Below, in pieces: positions 32,401 to 46,900 of a DNA stretch of 64,000 bases. Source of the stretch: Gymnothorax reevesii (lineage: Eukaryota > Chordata > Actinopteri > Anguilliformes > Muraenidae). The DNA is taken from positions 118,852,219-118,916,218 of the forward strand of contig CM056577.1 of NCBI GenBank assembly GCA_029721435.1. Reading direction: 5' to 3'. The notes under the pieces are model-generated. The model did no database searches. It had not been told where the DNA came from and was given only the letters and a program-made list of their open reading frames with translations. Positions within the stretch are counted from its first letter, which is position 1. Each line of letters begins with the position of its first letter. A program made the translations under genes and the position numbers.

Positions 32401-35400
32401 CAGTATTAATTAGCATTTTTGGATGCAAACACAGGGTGTAGAACTATTCAAAGGTCTGCCAATGCGCTCACACCACTCACAAGAACACAGCATGACTGTT
32501 CTGCTATGCAGTCAGTCTGTCTGATGGGAGATCGCAGGTATTTGCCCTAGGCTTGTGACCTGAAAGCACAAAAATTCCTCCCGATCCCTTGAATCTTTTA
32601 ATTACATTATGCCCCATAGGTAGCAAAATATCTAAACAGCTTCTTAACCCTCTTTAAGGAACATTGTGTTCAAAGCTTTCGATGATTTTCTCATGCCTTC
32701 GTAGGCAAACCAGCGATTCTCAGCCCATTTTTGCTCCTAAAGGACTAGGCCTTTCCAGGATGCAGCTTTCATAACAAATGATGACCATCACCTGCTGACA
32801 TCAGCCATTTTAAGTCACATCATTTTTCAAGTTGTTCTAATTTTTTTGAGAATGTGCTGCAGGTCTGACTGGCAGGAATGGGAAGTACATTTACAAATAA
32901 AATTAAGCAGACCTGACAAAACATTCACCATCTTTTCTTCCTACTGACTGGAATCAAATACAAGTTGAAAGCAAATTTAGAAATAACTGCTTTCCGTTTT
33001 GTGTCCACTTTCTCTGCCGATCCACCTCTCTCGCCCCCCAAGTTGACATTGTACAACTGAAATACCACCATAAACACAACTCTGCTGTTAAATTGGTTCC
33101 ACTATGGTCTTATCACAGAAAATAGTTATTTCGTCATAAATGCTGAAGGGGCAAACTTTTCCAGGAACTCCAACACAGGGACAAACCAGACGCTGATAAA
33201 GAAATAGTTTCTCAGAAACCCAAAGGCAATAAATGTACCCATAAAATCATTAAGCAGATGCTAATTGTTTGTGATTGTTACTACCTGACGGGAAGCTTGC
33301 CAGCAAGATATTTAACTTAAGATATCAGCCATATTGGCTGATCCATATTAATGTGTTTGTACTGCATTGCTTGTTATCAATTTTCCTGACATCTGACCGC
33401 CACAGTGCTACATTACTCAGGCTCATCGATGTGCAGAAGTTTAGAAAACGAGGGTGGAAAGCTAATAAAAAGCCATATCTTCTCCTTGAATCCTAATGGC
33501 CTTTAAAGGTCCCCTTTCACATCACCACATGCACAGCCAATTAGCCAGTACATGCAATTTCAAAATCCGTTCCTTTCTGACATCACTAAGGTAAGTGACC
33601 ACCCAGAAGAAAGAAACTTCAGCCCATCACTTGATCAATTCATTCATTATTGTGTCTGGTCGCTCATCCCATTGTGATGTCACAAAGGACAGATTTTGAA
33701 TGGCTTGTAATGGCTTTGCACCTGGTGACATGGTAGAGGGCCATTATGAAGCGGGCTCCGAGTCTTAATTTGAGCAGAAGTCAAAATTAATTGCCAAGGC
33801 TTGGGTATTTCAAACAAAATCCGTACACTCTTCGGCTTTGGTATGGTTGAGATTCGGTTGGAATTTGGTCGGGACTCACCAGTGCTCTTCATCACCGAGC
33901 TCAGGCTGCTGAGGATGGAGCTGATCTTGCCCAGGTCCACGTTGGCCAGGTTGACCGGTAGAGGGGTGGCCGGCATCACGGGGGTCGCTGAGACTGTAGG
34001 GGTCACGGCAGTTGTCGCGGTAACGGTAGTTACAGGGGTCACAGCGGGCAGAGCCTGCTTGAGAGGGTTTGTTTCTTGGTCCGGCGAGGCTTTGGCAGGA
34101 ACGGTGGCAGGTTTGGGCTCAGGTAAGGCTGTCAGCTTCCCACCTCCTTCCACTGGAGAGAGAGAAAACAGTCAAAGAGCCCCAGGACACAAGCGGATGC
34201 TCTCACACACACGGAGAGCAGATAAGTTCACTCATCTTCCTGTTTCGTCAACCGCTTTTACTCTCCTCCCAGCAATGAAGCAAAAAATGTGAATATGACC
34301 ATCCACAGCTCTCCTTCCCATATCCCCGCAATTTCATTGGACAGCCTCTTCCTCCTCCAGACAGACATTTACGGAACGAAATTTGTTCCAACAGAAATTG
34401 AATTGAATTTTGGTTTTGAACTGAATTAGTTCTGAATTGAATTTAACCTGCTTTGAATTGAATTTTGTCAGGTTTTGAATTGAATTTTGGGTTTGAATTT
34501 AATTTAATTGGCTTTGAATTGAATTTTATCAGTTTTGAAATTGAATGAACAAGTAATCTGAAACTGAATCCAATTTTTTGTATTGAATTTAAGATAAAAC
34601 TTGAAGCATTTCATTCAGTTCACACATTCAAATTCAGTACAGAAAATTCAAATTCAGTTCTCTAAATTCAAATTCAAGTTGAGTAACATCACATGAATGC
34701 GCATCGCGAGCTGCAGCCCCGCCTCCGTCCCTCGTGGCTTGCCTTATTTGGAATAAGGTGACTTATATGATGTCCGGGAAGCGCACCTTATGATTTCCAA
34801 ACCCACCCAACTATACACCGAAAAACATTTACCAAAACCTAGGCTCTTTATCAGTTTATTTATTTTAGCTCATCACATTAATCTTCAACAGTTAACCCAG
34901 AGTTAGCCCAAGATCATCAGTAAATGCACTCACTAATTTCTTGTGTTTCTTCGGCTTAAAAATGCTAACGTTAGTTACAATTGAGTCACTTTTTCTCCCA
35001 GTTGGTATGTGTGAATGTATTTAGCTGGCGAGCCTACATGTTTAAGCTCGTGGGCTTCAAGTGTAACCTTATATTCAGTCAAAATCAAAATAATTTGATA
35101 GAGCTGTTAAGAACTTAAACTTCAAATTCATATGGCTTAATAGTTTAGAATAACTGGAGTCACAAAATGATGACATACCAGCAAAGAGAAGAGACTGCAA
35201 TTAATCCAGTCTGGGTTGCAGGTGAAACTGGTCCAAGAAATATTCCGTTTTTGGAGCGGGACTTCACACAAATGCATATTCACTCATGCACGAAAATATG
35301 CAGTTAAGAGTACGTCTTTACAGTGAGTGAGCAATGTCCGGGTTTTTACTTCAGCATATTCCTTCAGGGTCACCTGCCAGAGACCCAACTAGTGACATTG

Positions 35401-38400
35401 CCGATGACCAGTATAAAGTACTGAATTCCGAGGATCCACTGAATTTACATTGCATTTAATGTTTCCGTGAATGCTGCGTATGATTTGTCGAATATAGCTA
35501 GCCAGCTATAAATGAACCTGGAGCGTTTAATATGCAACTACAGAACCATGTGCACATGATAGGTAAATCCGTGTTGGCACCATAATTCAGCAGAGAGCAT
35601 ATCCCCTTCCTCTTAACTGCATATTTTAGTGCATAAGTGAATTTGCATGTACATGAAGTACCGCTCTAAAAACGGAATATTTCTTGGACCAGTTTCAGCA
35701 GCAACCCCTATTTGATAAATTGCAGTCTCTTCTCCTTGCGCGTACGTCATCATTTTGTGACTCAGGTATTTTGAACCAATAAGACATAAGATGAAGTTTA
35801 AGTTTGATTTTGCCTGAATATAACGTTACACTTGAAGCCCACGAGCTTGGGCCTATAGGCTAGCCAGCGAAATACATTCACACATACCGACTGGGAGAAA
35901 AAGTGACTCAATCCTAACTAGCGTTAGCATTATTTACTACGCCGGAAAAAATAGGAAATTAGTGAGTGCATTTACTGATGATCTTACTAACTTGGGGTTA
36001 ACTGCTGAAGATCAATATGATGAGCTGAAACAAATAAACTGATAAAGAGCCGAAGTTTTGGTGAACGTTTTCGGTGCATCGTTGGGTGGATTTTGAATTC
36101 GTTCAGAGGTGCGTTTAAAAGCATAAAAGCACGCATTTGCGAGTGGGCAACTCATGTGGCAATGTTTTGATATTATTCAAGAACTCAATAGAGTGGGAAA
36201 TTATATAGGTCACCTTATATTCCAAATAAGGCAGGCCACGAGGGACAGAGGAGTGTCTGCAGCTCGCGATGCGCGTTCATGTGATGTTACTCAACTTGAA
36301 TTAGAATTTAGAGAACTGAATTTGAATTTTATGAACTGAATTTGAATGTGCAAACTGAATGTAATGCTTCAAGTTTTCCCTTAAATTCAATGCATATAAT
36401 TGGATTCAGTTTCAGATTACTTGTTCATTCAATTTCAAAACTGATAAAATTCAATTCAACAAAGCTCCACCTTATGTCAAAATTTTGAACCAAACAGGTA
36501 TAATGTCATCGTGGGATACATCCTCAGGTCATGACCTTTCATTTGCACTTGATTTGAGTTCAATCGGACAAATATTTCCAGAGATATGATAAAAACAGTG
36601 ATTTTTCAGTTTTTGGCGCCTGGTGGCAGATCTAGAAATTGTAAATTGTCGAAAATCGAATCAGTTCTTCCTCATTATGATAACTGCCTATATGCAAAAC
36701 ATGAAATTTCTAATTGAAATATTACTGAAGTTATCATGTTAACACGTAGGGCAGCGCGGCGGCGGCCGGACCAAAAACATAAGATCCCCAGAACGCCGCT
36801 CGGCGTTCGGGGATATAAATAGAACGAGATTGCCCGAGAATTGTAGATTTGAAGTGTCAGGAATAAGAAATGTTTTGCTTCTTAAAAAATACGACTTGAG
36901 GACTCCTACACAAGGCACCTTCTGTGTGTATTTTTGGATTATTCGGCTATCGTCGAGGCCAGGTAATCCTGGAGCCACACGTAAGATATGTCAGGAAAAG
37001 CAGCTGCTCACCGATGATGCCTGGGCTCCCGGTCTCCTCGCCCTCTGAGAGGTCCATGTCCTCCACGTCCCGATTGTCCTTCTCTCCGTGTGGGACGGCC
37101 GGCAGCGGAGACGCCCCGGGGGAGGACAGGGGACTAGGGACATCCGCTAAGGCGATGCCCGCCTCATCGCCGTCGCTCATGGCCTCCCCGTCCAACTTGG
37201 CGCTGGGTGCGGCCTCCATCTCATGGAAGGGCGACTCCGAGCCTGTGGGAGAGGGCGCGTCCTCTGACGGGGACGGGACGGGCGAGTCGTCCAGCCCAGG
37301 GAGCGTACTCTTCAGAGCGTCCAGCTTGCGCTTCAGGTGCGTCACGCGGTTCGCAAAGGTGTTGTAGGCCTGATAGGGAGGCAGATATTAGTTGTTGCCC
37401 AAAACAAACAAACACTCCCAATGGCACTTCAAGGTGCATCCTAGTCATAGGTGAGAGCAATCAGAGACCGCAAAAGTCCCCTGACTGATGACATGCGCGC
37501 GGACGGACCGTCAGACAGATGAATAGACAGACATGGCCTAAATCAACAGTCCCTCAACAAACCAGTTAGTTAACGGGGGACTAAAATCAGTTTTTTCAGA
37601 AGCCATAACTCGTCGCTTGGGATATATTCTCCAGAAATTAAACTGAGGGCCAGGTCACAAGTCAAAGGTCGTAGGTCAATTTTCATACTTGCATTGGTTT
37701 CCTTGACCTAAACTTATCAGGTTTTGATGAGCAACATTTCAGGATCAGAAGACTATTCAGAAAGTTCACAATTGCAGGTCAAGGTCATTGGAAGAAGGTC
37801 AAAGGTTACAGGTCAACAAAACATTTCCAAAGGCACAACTACAGGATAGGGCCAACTCACACAAAGCCATTTTACAAGGCCACTGACAGCAGTGTCGGAA
37901 ATATGCTCCGGCAACAAAACAATTGATGGAGGTCATCACTGAAAGTTTGGGGGTCAAAGGCCACAACAAAGGTAACCGATATCAAGCTTTGGTAAAGGTC
38001 TTAGTCACAATAAAACTGTAAGGCTACTGCATACAGACCAACTTTCCCCAGGTCCAGGCTGCAGGGACTTCAGAAGCCTATCAGTACATGTATTGGGAAT
38101 TGACCCTGGATACAACACCGATCTACATACCATTCATACAAAATAAACTCCCCCAACAGCCAGCAGCTTGTCTTTGGATCAAAAACTAAGTTGATTTGGA
38201 AAGTTAACCAAACAGTCAGCACTTTACCGTTCATCCTTCATACTCTTCCAAGCCAGCATGGGAATCACACGCCGTTTGCGATTAAATGTCCAAGAGAGGT
38301 GTTCCCTCTCTCATACCACTTTGAAGGTGACTGGTGACTATGACCATCAGGCACCTCTCCCAGTTAAGGTCAGAGGGAAAGTCTCAGATACTCACTTTGG

Positions 38401-40852
38401 CGATGATCTTGACCTCCTTGTACTGCATCTCGTAGAAGACGTCTGCATTACTCAGCGCCTCCAGCAGGGGGGGTCCTCCTTTCATCTGCTGCTCCAGGAA
38501 ACTCACAAAATCCTGAAGCTTGGTGCTGCCCTCCTCAAAGTCTTTGGAGAACTTCTTACCCCCAGCCTTGTCTGAGGAGTGGAGGAAATGAGAGGCCCTT
38601 CAGTTCCCAGCTCCTTAAGCCAATCCTGCGAATTCAACTCCCGCACCACAATCTACCTCACATGGTCAGCTAATGCAAATGAAAACACCAGGCAAATGCA
38701 CTGCAAACACAAAGTCCAGCCCAACACACGTGGGCAATTCCAGTGTTATGGATGTGGTATTTGGGGGGGGGGTATCACTCCCCTGATATTACTGCAAAAT
38801 GAATACAAAAATTTAGAAAATATTTCTATTTTCACGTTTATCCTCATTGGGGAAAAAACAAGAGTTGTCAGAAAGACGACAAAGCTCGCCGGGGCAAGGT
38901 TAAAGTTTTTCTGCACACGGACGGACGAGGACGCGCACGCCGGGGGTACGACAATACCTCTGCGGACATTCGTCCCGGCGAGCTAAAAAGGATACTACTT
39001 CGTATGGAATATTGTTAAGTTGATTTTTTTTTTTTTAGTTATGACATAGATGTATTCCAGATTCAGTTTTTGATTACTGACATTGTAATTCAAATTTATT
39101 TTCAAACTATGAGACAAGTCATTGTTGAGCCAAGGCAAAAAAAATGTTAGGTGAAAAAAACAAGGCAAAAGAACTGTTAGTTGAAAAGACAAATTTCACC
39201 CATAATTATTGCTGTATACAGTGTCTGGAAAACAACATGTGTTTTGTTAGTTAATACTCTTTTCATGCAGAATCTGCTTGAAATGCAGTATCTTTGCTTA
39301 TTCAACTGTAAAAAAGGTCAGGTAAAGGTCATGGTCAAGGTCACCAGGTCAAAATTTCAGCATCAGTAGGTAGGTCTTGCACCAAGGAGTATACAAGCAA
39401 AGTATGAAAGCCCTATCTCTCACGGTTTAAAAGTTACAGACAAGGTTAAAGTTTTTGTTATGGGCATGGTTTAAGTTTTCTAAAGGTCGTCAAAGGTCAA
39501 GGTCACGAGGTCAGAAATATTGGCATCGGTAGGTAGGTCTGGCATCAAGGAGTACACATGCAAAGTATGACAGCCCTATCTCTCACGGTTCAAAAGTTAT
39601 AGGCAAGGTTAAAGTTTTTCTGCACGCGGACGGACGCGGACGGGGGTACGACAATAGCTCTCCGGACATTCGTCCCGGCGAGCTAATAAAAAATTTCAGC
39701 ATCAGTAGGTAGGTCTTGCACCAAGGAGTATACAAGCAAAGTATGAAAGCCCTATCTCTCACGGTTTAAAAGTTACAGACAAGGTTAAAGTTTTTGTTAT
39801 GGGCATGGTTTAAGTTTTCTAAAGGTCGTCAAAGGTCAAGGTCACGAGGTCAGAAATATTGGCATCGGTAGGTAGGTCTGGCATCAAGGAGTACACATGC
39901 AAAGTATGACAGCCCTATCTCTCACGGTTCAAAAGTTATAGGCAAGGTTAAAGTTTTTCTGCACGCGGACGGACGCGGACGGGGGTACGACAATAGCTCT
40001 CCGGACATTCGTCCCGGCGAGCTAATAAAAAATTATTATTTTGTATGCAACACTATTGCATTATGTTCCTTTTTCATCTAAAATACACAATCAAATATTA
40101 GAATGGTAATAACATGCAAACTTGTTAATACAGTGGTCCATTGAGAATTTCACTCAGAATCATACAACCCAAGGGTGTGTAAAACATTTCTCTGAGGATG
40201 AAGTAACTTCACTTTTCTCTCGCTCAGGTTGACATTAATAAGGAACTGCCCTTGTGCAGTCCAATATCCCAAGAGGTAACTGAAGCCCTCCAGCAGCGAC
40301 TGGGGAAATAAGCGAATGAGTGAGTGAGAAAACCAAATGAATAAACCGAGGACAACCACTTCATCCTGCTATGGCGGCTCTCGCAAAGACATTTCGAGTT
40401 AAAATGCAACGACTAATGAAATCCACCTGACATAAGTGGAGTCGTCGTATATGCGCACTTGCAGGAGGTTAAGTGTCAGGCCTTCTGCAGCCCATCATAT
40501 ACATGTATTCTGCCCGCCGTTAAGACCACGCAGGGGAGTGTCAGAGACAGACAGCTGAGGCAGGGGGAGAGGGAGGGGTAGAGAGGAAGAGGAGGAGGAG
40601 GAGGGAGGAAGACGAGTGCTGGGCTCACCCTTCAGTCTCTTGAGCGCCTCGGTGCTGCACACGTCCACCCTGAGCGCAGCCAACTGCTTCTCCTTCAGCT
40701 CTGCCTCCTCCAGAGAGCGCCGGTGCGCCGACAGCTTCTCTATGAAGGCCTGGGGCTGCAGCACACAGTCAGAGACGCAGGTGTGAGCGCATACACGCAC
40801 ACACGTATGCACGCACACAGACACAAACGTGCAGTGTGCTTGCGCGGGCACC

Positions 40853-40904
<52 letters not shown>

Positions 40905-40965
40905 GTTAGATACGCACACGTATGCACGCACACAGACACAAACGTGCAGTGTGCTTGCGCGGGCA

Positions 40966-40997
<32 letters not shown>

Positions 40998-43900
40998 GGG
41001 TTAGATACGCACACGTATGCACGCACACAGACGTGCAGTGTGCTTGCGCGCACACTCACATACACACACAGTCAGACGGGCAAGTATGTACACATACGCT
41101 CTCATAGATACATTCTCTCCCTCGTTCGCTCGCCCTCCCTCTCTCTAACACAAACACACACACATATTTATACATGCATACATAGAGCAGAGCCAACTTC
41201 TCAGAAGGCCTGAGGGTACAACACAGTCAGACTTGCAGCCATGCGCACACACACACGCACATTTTTGTACAGCTATACTTGTGAGGACAATGTATTGACT
41301 TGCACTCACTCTGTACAGCCTTTCCCCTCACCAAATAAAGCCTTAAGTTATCCTAACCCTAACTGTGACTACAATTGCAACTTGAACCCAGATTAGCCGT
41401 AGCGGCATGAAGACTCCATTCAGACAAGGGACCACAAAACACACACACACACTGCATCGGACATGCATGCAAAAACACACACTGCATCGGACACGTATGC
41501 AAAAAACACACACTGCATCGGACACGTATGCAAGCAAATAGGTCAAATGCATAGTCAGAGGCCTAGACATGCCTGCAAGCCATACACATACAAACAGCAA
41601 CCGTATAACAGCCAATAGGTCACGACGGAAACACTCACCACAAACTCAGCCAGGATCTTGGACCTGAGCGCTGTTTTGGGGTTCACCGGAGCTGTGATGA
41701 CATGAGAGTCATGAAGAGCTGCACTCCAGTCGACCGTAAAGCATCTCAGGGGTAAATATTTTATGAAAATACCAATACTTATTCCTTCAATACCGCCACA
41801 ATATCAAGATCTAAGTATTTGGTCAAAAATATTGCAATTTAAAATTTTGTCCATATTGCCCAGCAAAACTTCATCCCTTCGGCTTTTTTAAGGGAGGAAA
41901 CATCCCATTCTGACACTGGGACAGATGACAGGCAACTTTAAATTTTGATTTACATTACAGGCTTTAGCTTATGTCGCATCAGAGTTCCCTAAGGCCAGTC
42001 CAATGTTGAAATGCCTCTGTCCCAACAGAAGTGGCTGAACACATCTCAGTCAGAAAGCGTGAAGAATGCCAACTGAATGCCACTCATCAAAGCATAGAGC
42101 AGTGGTTCTCAAAGTTTTTCTGCTAGGCCCCCCTTTGGTAAATAAGAAAATTTTTGCGCAAAATTTGCTTCCCGCACCCCGCGCCCCCCCTGCAATTGCT
42201 CTGCGCCCCCCACTTTGAGAACCACTGGCATAGAGCTACATGCACAACCTTACCCAGTTACATCTACAATAACTTTTTGAGCTAACCAGTGCTATACATA
42301 GTATTGTCCACTAGATGGCACCTTACCGGTGAGGCCAGCACGAATCTCTGAGATTAGCTCCTCAGGGTAGACACTCCTCTCCTCCCAGATGGTCAGGATT
42401 CGCTCCACAGACTTGCGCACTTTGGGGTCCCTGAGAGGAGGAATACAAATTTCAGTCGCCAATTAAATTGCAGTGTACTTTTAGGAGGGATAACAATTGA
42501 CCCATCCACAAATATCAAGCCCATCCTGTTTGTTTTTTTTTGTCTACTACGAGCGTGCAAGTAGATATCGTGCTATCGAGTTGCAAGTCCATAAGACCAT
42601 AATTCCGTAAGTAAAACATCTTAGCCTGCAGTGAAACTACCAATCTGCATGATTGAGAGCATACTCTTTCAAACCTCCAGCGATTCTGATAACTTTTTTC
42701 CCCACTTCCATGAATTGGTGTTTAAAATTAATGAGTTGCTTTGGATCACAGATGTCTGCTAATCGCAGCTTGGTATCATGCGAAAGTGCACAATACACAC
42801 CTTAGTCCCACACTTTAAATGCGATGTTTTTACACTCTGGGGGGTACAAAGCATGGAATTGCTGTGCATCATTGTTAATTGCCAATGTCCAGCATAACAA
42901 AACCAGAGGACCAACATGGGCATTACCTACTGCGATGAGATACCAGGTAATCCAATTAACAACCAATTTAATCAATACATCAGATTACACCAATTAGTTA
43001 AGATGCTGGCATTTTACAATACAATATGAACGAAAGTGTCAAACATCGAAGGGCATGGGAAATGCTTCCGGAAAAAAAAAAAAAACTTGACTGACATCAG
43101 TATTTTTTGGCGACACGCTGCACAGAGCCAAGTAAAGGACTACAGAATTGTCTCCTATTAACCAATTAGGCAACTCTAGGAAACGTATACCTGTTCCTGT
43201 TTACTTTGCTTGATTAGCTTTGCAAGGTGGATTCTTTTACTCTCCAAGTTGAATGTGTAGGGCATCTAAGACAACATGTTTGCTGCATTTTGAAATTTAA
43301 ATGGCCATAGAACGGCACAGATTTGCATGAACATAATTGCCATTGCCACGCCATTTCATGCGACTGTGATATCATCTCACATTCACGTTTTATCAGCTTT
43401 ATTGAATGTTTTCCACCTGGTGTATTTTTTAGACGCATGAAATCCAGGGCAATCTGAAAACAAATCTCTTTATTTTTATCACTGTAGATCTCCTAAAAAT
43501 ATTACAATGAGAGATGAAATGCAGAGTTGGGATGTGGCGATGTTGAACAAGGTTTTTTTATTTATTTTTTTTTAATGTGATGGGACCACTTCCCGTCATG
43601 GGGCGTGTAGGCAGTCGCATGTAATGTCTTTAAATATTCACACTTGAAGTGGCTGAAACAATTTAAAATGCCGTCGGGAAGAAGCTTGAGTTTAGATTTC
43701 ACTAATTTCCGGAGCTCCTCCATTCCCCAAATTTGCTCCCGTGTACTTGGCGTAAATAATTATCAAGCAATTTCAGTAGCCAATAACGATTAAGATGTGA
43801 TGGTGAAAAGCAGACAAACCTAACTGGTCTGCGGTGTTGGATTGAAAGAATGCCAATAATTTGAATAATTAGAAAAATATCTTCCTCTGAATTACATCTC

Positions 43901-46900
43901 TAACTGTAGTATTTTATGACATTAAAGATCAACTTAAAACAGATTTGTTGTAAGATCTCCCTAGATTTTAAGCGCCTAAAAACAATCAAACATGCTGTCT
44001 TAGACAGCTCTATTTCAATTATTATTCAGCTCTATTCATTCAACTTGGAGTAAACAACCATCCACCCTTTAATTGCTAATCAAGCAAAATAAACGTGAAC
44101 AGGTATAGACAGATCCCAAGTTTGCCGCATTCACGCATATCCGGTTTGAAAACGAGGCTGTGATTGTAGACCTCGGCAGAAGTAACTGGGTGTTCATATC
44201 GCTCAGCATTTTGGCAGATAAACTATGTTTTTTGGCGAGACAGTTCACGAAATCAATCGCATTTGGAGTTGATATTGAAGTGCAATCCCCATTACATATC
44301 CGCGGTGTCATTTTTAAACGCAAGTGTCAGTTGGTCGTGTTTTTATCTTGAAAATTCTGCAGTTTACACACACCATCATGCACGCACATTCCTGCACACA
44401 ATTGGCTACACATCACACTCGTCGCCTGTCTGTTCATTTGGTGGGTTTTTCTGGCCTCTCCTGGACTTCATATCAATATTTTCTGTAGCTGGTTGACAAT
44501 AGCTTGGGCTGATAGCCAGTTTGGCGTGCAGGAAGCAGTTTTTTCTTTATAAACTCCCCTGTGACATCGAGGCAGTCCAGCCGGTCATTCAGCAGCTCAG
44601 CCGTGCAAAGGCAAAACACTGCAACATCACATTTGGTCGAAAATGAGTTATTGTCAATTTGGGGGTGTTGAGGACCTCCTTTATCAAGTGGATGAATATT
44701 TTGAGTCAATTTGATTGTTATGAAAAAAAACAGCATCACCGAAAATCCCATCCGAAACCATGACAGAACGCCCTAACTGCAGTTACTGTGCTTATTAGCC
44801 TTTGTTTCGGGACGCTGACGTTGAGTTAAGGTACCCTGGCTTTGTTTAGCTGTGCATCAAAGTTTTGTTACTGTACAGCCCTGAAGTTACAGTCAGTGAT
44901 AGTTGGTGCAGGCTCGGCTACATCTCACTCTCGTAGGCTACCTCCCTGTCAGTTTATCTGCCAGTCATCAGGCCCATACACAATTAAATGCACATCCTAC
45001 CTTTTCTTGTAAACCGATAAAATCCATGCCAGCTATGTCATCTGCAATGATTCCACGATAATCCACAAATTAGAGTAAATATTCCTTTAATGCAGCAGGC
45101 GAGCAAACAAATTCTTTCTGATCAATGAGTCGGCAAGCTAGGCTGCCCAATGTCTACTGTTGGTTGCAAAACAAACTGTTAAAAAAACATTCCTGCTATG
45201 AAACTTTTTTGGTCGATTGTGTAATGTCGGAGATGACTTCGGCCGAGCAGGAAAATCCAATTCCGTCATTATACATGTCTGCTATGTCAGGCACATCAGC
45301 AATGTTTCCATAGCAACCCGCTGTTGGAGCAGTTCCTAGGATGCAGGCAAGCAGACCACTTCTTTATGATCAACAAGTCCGCAAGCTAGTCCTACCTTAC
45401 GTCCATAATTTGTCGCAAAGCAAATCGCACACACATTCCGCCTGCAAAACCCTTTCTTTGGTTGATCGTGTCAGAGTTAAGCTGCTTTCACACTGGACGC
45501 AAAACAAATTTAATACGACAGATTACATTTAAAGTCAATGCAAAGACGCGAATACAGGTGCAACAAGTGTTTTTGCGTCTTTGCATTGAATTTCAATTAA
45601 AAATAATTTCCTGCATTTATTCATGCTGTATGATACAAAGCAACTTATCTGCTGGCATTCTGTCTCTGGTGCCTCAAACAAAACTGGAGCCATTACATCA
45701 TATCTTCATGATAGAGAATGTCACCACAGCTCTGTATAGCAACAACTAAATGCATTTCATTAATTCTTAATCATTCAAAACAAATCTCATGATACGCAAT
45801 CAATTATTTTAAAAAACTAATGGCACTTGTAACAGTACTCATTTGACTGGGACACATCTAAAGCTCTGGAAGTGGATCAAAAATAGCCAAACGTCTATCT
45901 GGGATGACACCGTACACAGAGGCCAGAATCATGCATCAATTCACCCTCAGAATAATTGTTTTGATACTCAATTTCACTTTGAATGACACGTTCGCAATAT
46001 ACGGGGATTCAGCTTACTTTCGCTTACATGTTTGATGTAATATTCCAAACATCGGGAATTTACGGCAATTTGAGCCAAGCCATATCAATGCCGCTTGGAT
46101 AATCGCTGTTTAACACTCAGAGCCTCGTTTTAAAACCGGAAGATGCGCAGATCGTTTTAAATTCTGCAACTTGGGATTTGTCAACACTTTTCTTAGAGTT
46201 GCCCAACTGGTTCATAAGAAACAATTCTGTTGTCCTTTACTTGGCTCCGTGCAGCATGTCGCCAAAAAATACTGAGGTCAGTCAAGTTTTTTTCCGGAAG
46301 CATTACCCATGCCCTGTAAAGGCACTTTCAACTGCATCGGGTTTAAAAAGGGAGAGCACGGATGTTCGCCCCATGGCAGCAGGTGGTGGTACTACGCCCT
46401 TAAATGTTTCATAATTGTTACAGCCCTAACAATGAGAATTAATTTCTCAAACCTTTTTCTTGAGGACACAGTGACTTCTGACCCATCCCCCATACTCTTA
46501 AATAAGTAACCAGATTCAACGTTTCAATGCACATCCTGGGGCCCAAAATAGCATAATTTGGAAAGCTTCCCTGCCTCACTGCTAAGTGGGGATGGCAAAT
46601 GACACACACTAGCCTTGGTGGACTACCATCACAAGACATAGTACTGCATTTAATAAATTGCGAGGTTGAATTTATTAGTGTCTTTTTGATTCTGGTTCCT
46701 AGTCCAATTAATCTCTCTTCAGTCAGGACTTGCAGAAAAAAGCATCAAAAACATTTTCAGTTTGAGAAAGATATGACTGAGAAAGAAGCTCTTGTTAGCT
46801 CACATCAGAGATACATAAAACGAGTCAGAAACTTGGTTAATGCTCGACTAAGTGATACATTTATTTGCTAACCAATGACATAGAGCGCAATATTCAACAA

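Noticed and set aside
36924..37367. 147-residue plus-strand open frame
   Set aside because: Antisense shadow of the rprd2 Ser/Pro-rich exon at 37012-37369.
40723..41213. Open frames rich in THTHTHT or VCVCVCV
   Set aside because: Product of CA/TG microsatellites on either strand.
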